From Salvia splendens (lineage: Eukaryota; Streptophyta; Magnoliopsida; Lamiales; Lamiaceae), in NCBI RefSeq assembly GCF_004379255.2, contig NC_056049.1:7006001-7070000 (forward strand): a stretch of DNA of 64,000 nucleotides, read 5' to 3'. A model generated the notes under the pieces. It made no database searches, was not told the origin of the DNA, and saw only the letters and a list, made by a program, of their open reading frames with translations. The position numbers were made by a program, and so were the translations under genes. This document shows positions 53,791 to 64,000 of the stretch, one piece after another. Within the stretch, counting starts at the first letter, position 1, and every line of letters begins with the position of its first letter.

Positions 53791-54935
53791 AGTAAACTAC
53801 AAAAATAGTCCCTAGACTATAGGTTTATCTCGCCTATAATTCCTGAATTTTAAAAATATCGTCAGACATTCCTGGACTAAGGGTTTATCTCGAAATTGGT
53901 CTTTTGTCATTTTTTATACGAAAATACCCTTTTGATGGTTTGGGCAATTTGGTCTTTTTACACTTTTAACATTTTAAATCTGATATTATTTCAGTGATGT
54001 ACTAAATCTGATATTATTTCAAAATTATCATTCTTCTTCCATTTTATCATCCTTTACTTTGTTTCTTTATTTCAATATTAGATTTAATTTTATAAAATTA
54101 AAATTAAAATTTAGATTTTTAAATATCAATAATTTTTTATTATTTATTAAAATTATTAAATAACAAAAATTTATAGTTTTAATCAATATTTGATAGTGTC
54201 TAATATTTAATTAATAAGGTATGCCGACGCCAACTTAGTTTTAATCAATATTTAATAGTTTTAATCATAAATAGATCATATAACACGATTATTCTGAAAT
54301 AAATATGCATCTAATGTAAGACTTATATAATTTTTGTTTATTTATTTGAAAACAATCATAATTAACTAGAAAATTTAAACAAAATACTCCTATATAAAAT
54401 TTTTAGTCAACTTTATAATATATAATCTCAAACAATTATATCAACCGAACGAAGGCTAAGTAGAATAGCTCTTATTTTTCCATCATGAGTATTATTTTTC
54501 TGTACTTCTTCAATTCAACTAAATATTATATTAAATGATAAAAATTAATAGTTTTAATCAATATTTATAGTGTCCATAAATTAATAATTTTATTAACAAA
54601 AATTTATTGATATGTAAAAATCTAAATTTAAAATTTAATTTTATAAAATTAAATATAATATTGAAATAAAGAAACAAAGTGAAGGATGACAAAATGGAAG
54701 AAGAATGATAATTTTGAAATAATATTAGAGTTAATACATCACTGAAATAATATCAAACTTAAAACGTTAAAAGCGTAAAAAGACCAAATTGTTCAAACCC
54801 TCAAAGGGGTATTTTCGTATCAAAAAATTGCAAAAGGACTAATTTCGAGATAAACCCTTAGTCCAGAGATGTCTGACCATATTTTTAAAGTCCGGGGACT
54901 ATGGACGAGATTTCCCATTTTAATAGTCTAGACTC
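53791..54935. mobile_element. Foldback Mutator-like element A
   Basis: Long inverted arms (several hundred bp) are marked by TTTATCTCG, CCTGGACTAAGGGTTTATCT, GAAAATACCC and ATTTCAGTGATGTACTAAAT at the left and their complements at the right. It is a diverged sibling of 55964-57147 in the same orientation. Its ends are worn and no clean target duplication was found, so limits are approximate. Non-coding. Confidence 0.7.
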
Positions 54936-55954
54936 TAGACACAGACCAATGACATAATGACATAGTGTTTTCAACCAATTATTGTTGACATATAGAAGTA
55001 GGATATTTCCCATTTTTATGTTAAAAGTATGCATTACGTTGAAATTTGGAAAGTTTTAAAAAAATTAATTCCTATATTTAAACTTAAATATAATATCAGT
55101 ATCCATATAGTTGATTTGCTATGGTAAAATATAAATATAACAAAATTACAAAAAAAATCATATTTTCATACTGATAATGCTACCAAAATAAATTTTTGTA
55201 ATGTTTAAATTATTATTATTATTATTATTATTCTTTTTATTTATTATTTTTACATATATGTAGATAAAATAAGAAGAAAAAATTAAGTTACCATTAATCA
55301 AGAGTTACGGAAATCTTAAAGATTGAAAAATGTTAGTACTTACATATTATTCCAACTTTTAGCTTTTTGGAAGTTTCCAAATTTAAAGATAATGAATAAT
55401 TTTAATATAAAAATGAGATTTTTTGAACTTCCATTTATCAAAAACTAATACTGTTATCTTGCTATTTGGCGTGTCTAGATTACTTAATTATTACTCCAAA
55501 TTCACATAGTTAGATAATTATTAACTTGAAAAAATGACTTCAATCCTATCGGTACCCTGCAAATTCACATTTAGATAATTATTAACTTGAAAATATGTTC
55601 ATCATTTGTATTTATGTGAACAAGAAGTCAAAAATAAGTTAATTGCATTTGAAATTTAAATATGATGATTCAAATACTAAGAAAAGTTGGTGATATTTGA
55701 ATTTAAAATATTTACTTTAAAGAATTCATCCGCTCTTATATTATTGGTCATTATTATTGTATTTTAACTGATTTATTTTTATATTTTAAATAATTTAAAA
55801 ATAATTAAGTCATTTTTATTTTTAAAATGAATATTCTATTTTCTATTTTATTTTATCTCAACTTTATTCTCTTTTTATTTTTCTTATTATATTCTCTCTC
55901 CTACTTAGCAAACTAATACCTTTTTTAATCTTCATATCTAATATAAGACTAACT
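54936..55954. other. Spacer between foldback elements
   Basis: AT-rich; a TTA microsatellite lies at 55210-55232. An imperfect repeat (AATTATTAACTTGAAAA preceded by TTCACAT and TAGATA) occurs at about 55501 and 55563. No gene recognised. Confidence 0.45.
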
Positions 55955-55963
55955 TAATAAAAA

Positions 55964-57147
55964 GAGTGACCTTCAAAAATGGTTCCTGGACTATGGGTTT
56001 ATCTCGTCCATAGTCACTGGACTTTAAAAATATCGCCAGACATCCCTGGGCTAAGGGTTTATCTCGAAATTGGTCATTTTGCCATTTTTTTTAATACGAA
56101 AATACCATACCCTTTTGAGGGTTTGAGCAATTTGGTATTTTTACACTTTTAACATTTTAAATCTGATATTATTTCAGTAATGTACTAAATCTGATATTAT
56201 TTCAAAATTATCATTTTTCTTCCCTTTTGTCATCCTTCACTTTGTTTCTTTATTTCAATATTAGATTTAGTTTTATAAAATTAAATTTGAAATTTAGATT
56301 TTTAAATATCAATAAATTTTTATTAATTATTAAAATTATTAAATAACAAAAATTAATAGTTTTAATCAATATTTGATACTGTCTAATATTTAATCAATAA
56401 GGTATGTCGATGCCTACGTAGTTTTAGTCAATATTTAATACTTTTAATCATAAATAGATCACATAACACGATTATTCTGAAATAAATATGAAACTAATGT
56501 AAGACTAATATAATTTTCATTTATTTATTTGAAAATAATCAAAATTAACTAGAAAATTTAAACAAAATACTCATATATAAACTTTTAGTAGTACCAAATT
56601 TTTAGTGAACTTCATAATATATAATCACAAACAATTATAACAATCGAACGAAGGCTAAGTAGAATAACTCTTATTTTTTCATCGTGATTAATATTATTTT
56701 TTTGTACTTCTTCGATTCAACTGAATATTATATTAAATAACAAAATTAATAGTTTTAATCAATATTTATAGTGTCCAAGAATTAATATTTTTAATTAATA
56801 AAAATTATTGATATTTAAAAATCTAAATTTAAAATTTAATTTTATAAAACTAAATCTAATATTGAAATAAAGAAACAAAGTGAACGATGATAAAATGGAA
56901 GAATAATGAAAATTATGAAATAATATCAGATTTAGTACATTACTGAAATAATATCAGATTTAAAATGTTAAAAGTATAAAAAGACCAAATTGCCCAAACC
57001 CTCAAAGGGTATTTTCGTATAAAAAAATGGCAAAAAGACCAATTTCGAGATAAACCCTGAGTTCAGGAATGTCTGGCGATATTTTTAAAGTACATGAACT
57101 ATAGGCGAGATAAACCCATAGCCCGGGATCATTTTTAAAGTTCACTC
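55964..57147. mobile_element. Foldback Mutator-like element B
   Basis: It starts GAGTGACCTTCAAAAATGGT and ends ATTTTTAAAGTTCACTC, with arms of some 400 bp in inverted orientation around a loop of about 350 bp. The perfect 9-bp duplication TAATAAAAA flanks it (55955-55963 and 57148-57156), supporting Mutator-like transposition. No transposase frame is present. Confidence 0.9.
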
Positions 57148-57156
57148 TAATAAAAA

Positions 57157-58923
57157 ATAGAGGAAGTATCTATTAGTCATTTTACATTATATCACTGGAC
57201 TTACGCCTAATTTGTCATCATAATTATGATAATAATTGAATACAATATCTAATTAAATGTTAGTATAATATTGATACGTTGTTCCTTAAAATAGAAATTT
57301 CGGATATGTGTTTTAATGTGAAATTGGCAAAATAAGAAGAAATAGAAATAAAAATTGCTTGAAGTATTGTTAGGGAAAATGAGACATATTTCTTAACTTT
57401 TTTTAATAAAAATGAAAATGAACTAGTTCTATAAAATGAATCAAAATAATAAATTGAGACTATGGTTTGGAGATGAAAAGAGTACTGGTCTTAATCAAAT
57501 TTAAAAGGTTGTATGACTTGTATCTTGTATTATCAAAGACGGGTCCATAAAGTATACTTATAATTACTTAAGTGCGTACTATATTATTCAGTAAATTATA
57601 TTAATAGTCTCTTAATTTTAAGGTTTGCATATTCAGAAACTAGTCTAGACTATAAGATTTGCTCAATTCATACACTTCTACACATTTTAATATATACTAT
57701 GAGATTAAAATACCCCACAATCATTAAAGGGTATTTAAATCCATATACATTTTCTCTTTGCTTATTTATTATCATAATGTGTTTTTTTTCCCTATGCAAT
57801 CGTTTAATTATATATATTGTCTCTCTCCCTTGCCTCTTTTTTCTTTCGTTTCGTTTCTCTCTTCTGAAAATTTATGTGATTGATTTTTCCTTTTCATTTC
57901 TATTTATGCGAATACTGAATTTTGATACTTAGTTTTTCTAAAATGACTTTAGGTGGACATGACTTTATGTCTGCAATTGAGGAGTAGCAAAATTAATCAA
58001 GATTCACACTAAAATTTTTCTTTGAATTCAATAAAAATTGTTACTTTAGGGGCCGATCATGATTTTACATTTGTGAATTGAGTTTTAAAATCAATAATCA
58101 CTGTCATACTTTATTAATATGATTTATAAAGATAATGAGAGCATCAGCAATGCCGCCCTTGACAAAGGGCTGTCCCGTCCCAACGAGTCGAGATCGCTAA
58201 GGGACGACGTTGCAAATGGCTAAGACTAACTAAGGGTCCCAATTTAGAGATATGGAGAGATGTTCAGGAGCCCAATAATTGAGAAAACTTAATATAGAGT
58301 GTTGGATGATTTGAATTACATTGATTGTGCCTGTCCACTAAAATTTGTCGTCAATTTCCAATTTATGCATTAAACTTTAAAATTATCATAAAATGATGTA
58401 GATATTTTTAAAACTTTAAAAAGGGAACAAAAAAGAACACAAATTAATAAAATAAAATTTCATTTGTATATCGAAAGTCACAGGAAAAATAAAACAAATC
58501 CTATCTTTTAATTCATTTATCAACTAAACAGGATAGACCTAAACACTGATAAAAAAAATAAATAAAAAAACTACTAACAATTAAAATAACTAATTAATAA
58601 TCTATATAAACTAGTAATTGAAAAACTCCTAATCATTTCTCTCTTTTGAATTTATATTTTCAATTTTTCATAATTTTATGTACGCTTTGTTACAATCAAC
58701 GTGTATTTATATACTCCATCTCTCCATAATGAAGGCATGTATGGATAATAAGATGAGATTTTATGAGATACTATTTTATGTGCTAAGCAGAGAGAAACAA
58801 TTATAATATATATTTGTGAGAGGATTTTTTTTTTAAAAAGTACATTTTTTGTGAGATAAATAAAAAGGGAAAGTGTCTCATCCAAAGGCTGATCTAAGTA
58901 GAGTCATGGACTCATAGAGGAAC
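57157..58923. other. AT-rich intergenic DNA with solitary transposon ends
   Basis: GAGCATCAGCAATGCCGCCC at 58140 resembles a PIF/Harbinger terminus without a clear partner; it is preceded by ATGA rather than TTA. TACTCCATCTCTCCATAATG at 58711 looks like a lone Stowaway end. No gene was recognised; the frame at 57699-57932 is low-complexity and AT/T-rich. Confidence 0.4.
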
Positions 58924-58931
58924 CTTAGGAT

Positions 58932-60206
58932 TAGGGATGTCAATGTAACCCGAACCCGCGGGCCGGCCCGAATAACCCGATAAAAATACAGGGTTAGGGT
59001 TGTAATTTCGCAGCCCAAAATTAAAATCGGGCCATTCGGGCTGACCCGTTCGGGTTGTCGGGTTAGGCTGGCTGACCCGTTCGGGTTACGGGTCGGCCCG
59101 TCGGGTTGAAGGCTTCTGCACAGCGAGCAATTTTTGTAACGGTCATAACTTTCTCTACAAAGCTCCGATTGCGGCGTGCAATATATCCACGCGAAGCTCT
59201 TTCGAAGACGAAGAGAATGATATGTATTAGAGGTTTATCAGACTTCAAAATCGCGAGAAACATTGACTCAAACAAGGCTGCTGCACATCCAAATATTTTG
59301 TGTACATTTTCTAATCCATTTTCTATCATTTCTCAACAAAGATGTAAACATACCAAAATATAGAAATATAATCAAAATCATCCAAGACAACCCTCTAAAA
59401 CCATGCAAAATCCAAATACGTCAACCGACTATATAAGATCACGAAAAAAATCACAATGTGCTTCATGGATTCATAAATACTCGTATATAAAAGCTTTCTT
59501 TTAGTATATTTCCAATATAATAGTGCAGTGTTTTGACGCCGCTTCGTCATTGACTTATGCGTACTTTGATGATTTTTAAAACAAAGATAAATTATTATTT
59601 GACTTATTTACAGCTGGAATAAATTAAATTTGACCAATCACAATTCAAGAAAACTTAGAGTTACTCCAATTAGCTAGCATCATGATAATTCACTCTTTAA
59701 CAATTCAAAATATTTTTGTTACATCTACGATGCACCTCTAACGTTATGAAAATTTTATTTAATTTTCTACGAATTAATTTAGGTTTGAATTTTGAAACAA
59801 AGTGTTGATTTATGTTTTAAATACATAAACATAAACATACTATTGGTAGATATTTTGTAAATAATTATGTAATGGATAAGTTATTTAAATTTAAATAACT
59901 TAATTTTTTTAAAATATTAAAGAAAATTAAAAATAAGTATTTCATTGTTGAATGATTAATTAAAAATATGTATATAATTAAAGAAAATTTAAAATACCTA
60001 TTATTTTTTTGAAAATATTAAAAGAATTAAAAATACGCATTGGCCCGAATAACCCGGTGGGTTAGCCCGAAACCCGAAGGGTTAGGGTTAGGGTCGAACT
60101 TTTATAACCCGAAAAAATCATAACCCGAATAGCCCGTACCCGAATGGCCCGACAACCCGAACGGGTTGGCCCGAACCCGAACGGGTTGGCCCGATTGACA
60201 TCCCTA
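58932..60206. mobile_element. Non-autonomous hAT element
   Basis: Terminal repeats TAGGGATGTCAAT and ATTGACATCCCTA are perfect over 13 bp. A perfect 8-bp duplication CTTAGGAT flanks it (58924-58931 and 60207-60214). Both subterminal regions (58950-59110 and 60040-60195) are packed with CGGGTT/AACCCG hexamers, likely transposase-binding sites. Between them, 59110-59330 is a less AT-rich stretch of unknown origin with an 88-codon minus-strand frame (59329-59063) lacking a recognised domain. No hAT transposase is present. Confidence 0.92.
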
Positions 60207-60214
60207 CTTAGGAT

Positions 60215-60489
60215 CATAATAAATTATGCATCGAAGTTGGTTATCAACTTAACTTGCAAAACGGAGGTTAATGGTTCAATTTCTCTAGCTAGCCCTCTTT
60301 GTGGTTTTTATTGTTTGGGCATTTTTTTATTTGTTAGTTAATTTATTAATCACTTCATCCGTTCGTGAATAGGAGTCCAATTTTTTCATTTTAGTACATC
60401 CGCAAATAGGAGTTCCGTTTCACTTTTACCGTATATGGTAATAGAGTTCCATATCCCATTAACTCATTCCACTGGCATGTCATTTAAAA

Positions 60490-60530
<41 letters not shown>
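60215..60530. repeat. Spacer with Stowaway-like half and (TA)n tract
   Basis: A Stowaway-like left end CACTTCATCCGTTCGTGAAT at 60352 has no partner. A (TA) microsatellite covers about 60491-60534. A degenerate SINE-like A/B box pair at 60240-60285 was considered weak. Confidence 0.5.
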
Positions 60531-60534
<4 letters not shown>

Positions 60535-60537
<3 letters not shown>

Positions 60538-61799
60538 TCCATGATCAATTGAGATTTTTTTGGTTAATTGAGAAATGAGATGCAACATCAGCCACTCATT
60601 TTAATTAAATGAGTGGTCCAGATTTTCCCACACAAAAAATACTTTTAAATTAATTTATTATGAAAGGGTATAATGGTCATTTCGTGGTTTAGTTTAGGCT
60701 CTTCAGCCTTCTGTGAGATTGGCGATTGGCGATTTCTCAGAGATCTCTCTGAGACCATTGATTCCAACGCTTTCTGATTCAATTGAGTCGAAAATTAGAA
60801 CACAGACGCTTTCAACGATTTCAACGATCTCTGCTTCGACGATTCCTCAGCATATCAATTTAAAAAAAAAAACGATCAATTCGACGGAGTTTGGTTGAAT
60901 CTGAAGTTTTTAGGTTGATTTTATCGACTTTGATTCTGTTTTTATGCTTTATTTGTTGATGCCCAGTCGAATTTGTTCCTAATCGTTTTTTTTGCTTTTT
61001 CATATGTAGCTTCGAGTTCAATTCGTAATCAAAAGCTAAGGTGTTATCTGATGGATTCTTCATCTTATTCCGAGTAGACGTCGACGAATGGTGAAGGTAA
61101 TTTGGATTGGTAACATGCTTTTTTTGTACTTTGTTGGTGAATTATACTCTGTTGACATAAATCCACAGTTATTGATATTTGAATTGATTTTCTGTTGACA
61201 TAAATGCAAATATATTGATATGATGTATGTTACATGTTAAATATTATGTAGGTATACTCTTTGTTAACATGCAAAATAGTTGTGTGCAAAATGCACTCTC
61301 CCCTGGCTGAAGAGCTCATGTTGTGGTGTTTGTTGGTGGAGGAAGGTGTTATGGGTAGGGTTGACGGTTCATGATAGGATGTCTAAGATGTTGGTGTTGG
61401 TGTGTTGGTGCTGCATATTTTAAGATTTTGATTCTGGTGTGGGTCATTTATGATATGATAGTTGACATTATGTTCTGATTTGAATTGATGTTCTGTTGAT
61501 ATAAATGCAAATATGTTGACATGATGTATGTTACCTGTTAAATATTCTATTTAGTTGTACTCTTTGTTAACATTTTTTTGACATACAAAATAAATTGTAT
61601 ACAAAATGCACCCTCCCCTGTCTGAAGAACCCCTGCTGTGGTGTTTGTTGTTGGAGGAATGGGTTATGGCTATGGTTGATAGTCCATGATAGGATGAATG
61701 ATATGTTGGTGCTGCTTATTTTGAGATTTTGATTCTGGATTCAGGTGTTGGTCATTTAAGATATGCTAGTTCACATTATCTGTTTTAGGTTGTTGACAT
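60535..61799 (+). other. Probable 5' region of a FAR1-type MULE
   Basis: The stretch after the (TA)n tract begins GGTCCATGATCAATTGAGAT and could be the element terminus; the partner lies outside the window, so this is unproven. A direct duplication of some 270 bp (about 61186-61455 and 61485-61755) shares GACATGATGTATGTTAC-type, CAAAATGCAC, CTCCCCTG, TCATGATAGGATG and GTTGGTGCTGC landmarks. Short TTGACAT motifs recur throughout. Confidence 0.5.
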
Positions 61800-63807
61800 A
61801 TTTTCCCATTATGTAGTAGGACATGTTATTCCAATTTGCAAGGCTAAGTTGAGGCCTTATGAAGGTAAAAAAATTTCTTCACTTGAGGAGGGAATTTCCT
61901 TTTATGAAAAGTATGCTCAAGAGGCTTGTTTTGATTTTTGAACATTTGGAAATAGGTCTAGTGGTGGTGTTATTACTTTTCAGTATGTTGTCTGCAACAT
62001 ACAAGGTTTTCATACAGTTGATCCGTTGGATGTCGATGTAATTATATCTGACGATGTGAACGTGTCAGATGACGATGAAGTAACTTCAAAGAAGAAACGC
62101 AGACGTGGCACAAAAAGGTGTGGATGTGGAGCAAGGATCAGTTTCAAGTTTTTTTTTTTTTTCTGATTGTGGTGTTAAATATTATCTTGTGCATCAATTC
62201 ATTGAGGAACACAATCATGCTATGGTTGACAAAGATCATAAGCGATTTATGAAAGGAAATCGCAGTATGAATGATGTTCATCACAAGTTTGTTGAAGATT
62301 TGCACCAAAGCTAACATCGGTCCTACTTCAACTTTCAACTTATTAAAGGAGTTTTTTGGTGGTTATGATGTTGTTGGGTGTACATTGAATGATGTTAGGA
62401 ATTGTTCTCGTGATATTAAAGACAAACTGAAAGAAGTGGATGTTCAAATGATCCTAAATCAGATGCAAGAGAAGAAGAGAATTTGTGAAGGCCTTTTTTA
62501 CAAATATCAATTATCACCTGATGATAATAAGTTAGTGAGCTTATTTTGGTCTGATGCTGAGTCTCGGAAACATTACCATATGTTTGGAGATGTTGTAGCA
62601 TTTGATACAACATATTCGACAAACAGGTAGTTTATTTATTATACTTGGTAATTGACATACATAGTAGTTAGTTGACTTAGCAGTTGACATAGTAGTCAAC
62701 ATAGGATATATCTGTAGTTGACATTGGTTATTATGAAAAATTTGTTGATGTTTTGTGTTGATCTATTTGTTCAATAGGTATCGTATGGTGTTTGGTCCAT
62801 TTACTGGGAAAGACAATCACGGGTGTCCTATTGCATTTGGAGCTGGTTTCGTATCCAGTGAGAATTGTGATGCATTCTCATGGCTTTTTACTGTGTTTGT
62901 TGAATGCATGTGTGTTGTTCCAAGGATCATAATCACAGACCAAGATTGAGGAATGAGGCTTGCAATTGAGAAGGTGTTATATGGTACAAGACATCGTTTG
63001 TGCATGTGGCATATTATGAGCAAGTTGTTTGAGAAAATACCTAAATCTATTTCTGATAGAGAAAAGTTTAGTAAGGAGTTTAAAGCTTGTGTTTGGTCAG
63101 AATTGTTATATCCAGATGAGTTTGACATATTATGGACTGATATTGTTGAAAAATATGGTGTGGAAGATCATAAATGGTTTAAGGACATGTTTGCTGTTAG
63201 ACATATGTGGATCCCAGCCTACTTTAGAGATGTTCCTATGGGTTCTTTAATGAGAACAACATCTTTTTCAGAATCTGAAAACAGTTTTTTTAAGAGGTAC
63301 TCGAAACCGTTGTTTAATTTTGCTGACTTCACTCTTCAGTATAACAATGCCATTGAAGCTCAAAAGAATCAAACTGAAAGGCTTGACTATTATGATTCTG
63401 TAATCTCTCCAAAATATGCCACTGATTTAGCATTTGAGAAGCAATTGGCATCTGTATACACGAATATGATGTTTAGAGTGGTACAAGAATTGATTTCTGA
63501 GGCTGATAAGAGTTGTCAGATGATTAGCATGTCCACTTTGGAGAACATCGAGGTCTTTAAAGTTTCTGATGCTAGAAAGAAGACCTTCACAGTTACACAT
63601 GAGAAAGAGACCGAGTCATTTGATTGTGAGTGTAAACTCTTTGAAAGGTGTGGTTATCTATGCAGCCACCTTTTCTTCGTCCTCAGAAACAAAGATGTCA
63701 ACAATATTCCAGAGAAGTATGTTGGTAACCGGTGGCTGAAAAGTGAATTATTGAAGGCAGTTCATGATCTCACGAGTGATGAAAGTGCGTCTGGCCAAGG
63801 TATGTGA
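61800..63807 (+). pseudogene. FAR1-related MULE transposase, decayed, continues past window
   Basis: Domains in order: FAR1 DNA-binding domain (ISSLEEGISFYEKYAQEACF; then KKKRRRGTKRCGCGARISF; VKYYLVHQFIEEHNHAMV), a linker helix (CTLNDVRNCSRDIKDKL), the MULE DDE core (VVAFDTTYSTNRYRM, FGPFTGKDNHGCPIAFGAGF, RIIITDQD, RLCMWHIMSK) and a SWIM zinc finger (CECKLFERCGYLCSHLF). An intron at 62627-62777 splits TNR/YRM, with GTAG...AATAG borders. Lesions: TGA at 61939, a 14-T run with frame disruption at 62150, a frameshift near 62310, and TGA at 62947 immediately after TDQD. The last frame ends at 63807 but a GTATGT donor at 63801 suggests a further exon. FAR1/FHY3 transcription factors derive from this transposase class; the lesions and repeated surroundings favour a transposon copy rather than a host regulator. 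Confidence 0.88.
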
Positions 63808-64000
63808 ACTGCTTCCTATAGATATTTCAGTTGATTTGTCATATGTTGCTCAAACAAGACGCCAACATTCTCTGTATCTAACAAAAACACTCATGTTTAG
63901 TATATTTCAATTTTGTGTTGATATAAACTGTATAGGCTGTTGACATGTTACAGATTTAGTGTTCATATAATTTATATAGGATATTGACATGTTATATGTT
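63808..64000 (+). other. 3' flanking or intron sequence of the FAR1-type pseudogene
   Basis: AT-rich, again with TTGACATG motifs (about 63942 and 63982). No further exon is visible before the window ends. Confidence 0.45.

Noticed and set aside
57699..57932. Plus-strand frame of 77 codons with many hydrophobic residues
   Set aside because: Composition follows the T-rich DNA; no start context or homologue is apparent.

Overview
This is a plant nuclear window, almost certainly from a eudicot. Three intact intron-rich plant genes (a plastid DUF2854 protein, a plant-specific PIRL leucine-rich-repeat protein and a PILS auxin carrier) and a CDCA7/R1-type zinc-finger gene sit in AT-rich DNA crowded with plant transposons. 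The dense Stowaway, PIF/Harbinger and Mutator-like content would suit a Lamiales genome, but that is a guess; no marker in the window fixes the species.

Layout. 1-9000: a tandem duplication of a CDCA7-like zf-4CXXC_R1/DDT gene. The left copy (127-1968) is a pseudogene with an internal deletion patched by filler; the right copy (5407-8989, 11 exons) is open throughout. Between them lie a SINE-like sequence, two Stowaway-type elements and a 150-bp triplication. 9800-14820: MITEs and the complete 9-exon minus-strand DUF2854 gene. 14993-18712: two PIF/Harbinger elements, each with TTA duplications and carrying only the Myb/SANT ORF1; both ORFs are interrupted by in-frame stops. 21545-22379: a Pack-MULE carrying a piece of a CCCH/ankyrin zinc-finger gene. 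22490-24355: the minus-strand PIRL gene. 25073-25863: a third Harbinger element. 27010-38770: a noncoding duplicated segment split by a MULE (itself holding a Stowaway) and by a very young Ty3/gypsy element (29840-37419) with identical 691-bp LTRs and open gag-pro and pol. 38807-43942: a decayed Ty1/copia element. 46250-48660: Stowaway pieces, a minisatellite and hAT-like ends. 49050-51133: the minus-strand PILS gene (10 exons). 53790-57147: two related foldback MULEs. 58932-60206: a hAT element with an 8-bp target duplication. 60530-64000: the 5' part of a decayed FAR1-type MULE transposase gene.

The host genes do not form a pathway; they are neighbours separated by transposons. The most interesting signals belong to mobile DNA: a UAG followed by CAATCA between gag-pro and pol of the intact gypsy element, which fits the known CARYYA readthrough consensus; two Stowaway-type elements sharing a protein-like reading frame; the captured ankyrin fragment; and repeated nonsense changes in otherwise open transposon frames. 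All exon boundaries were set by eye from splice signals, reading frame and remembered family conservation; no search or alignment program was run.
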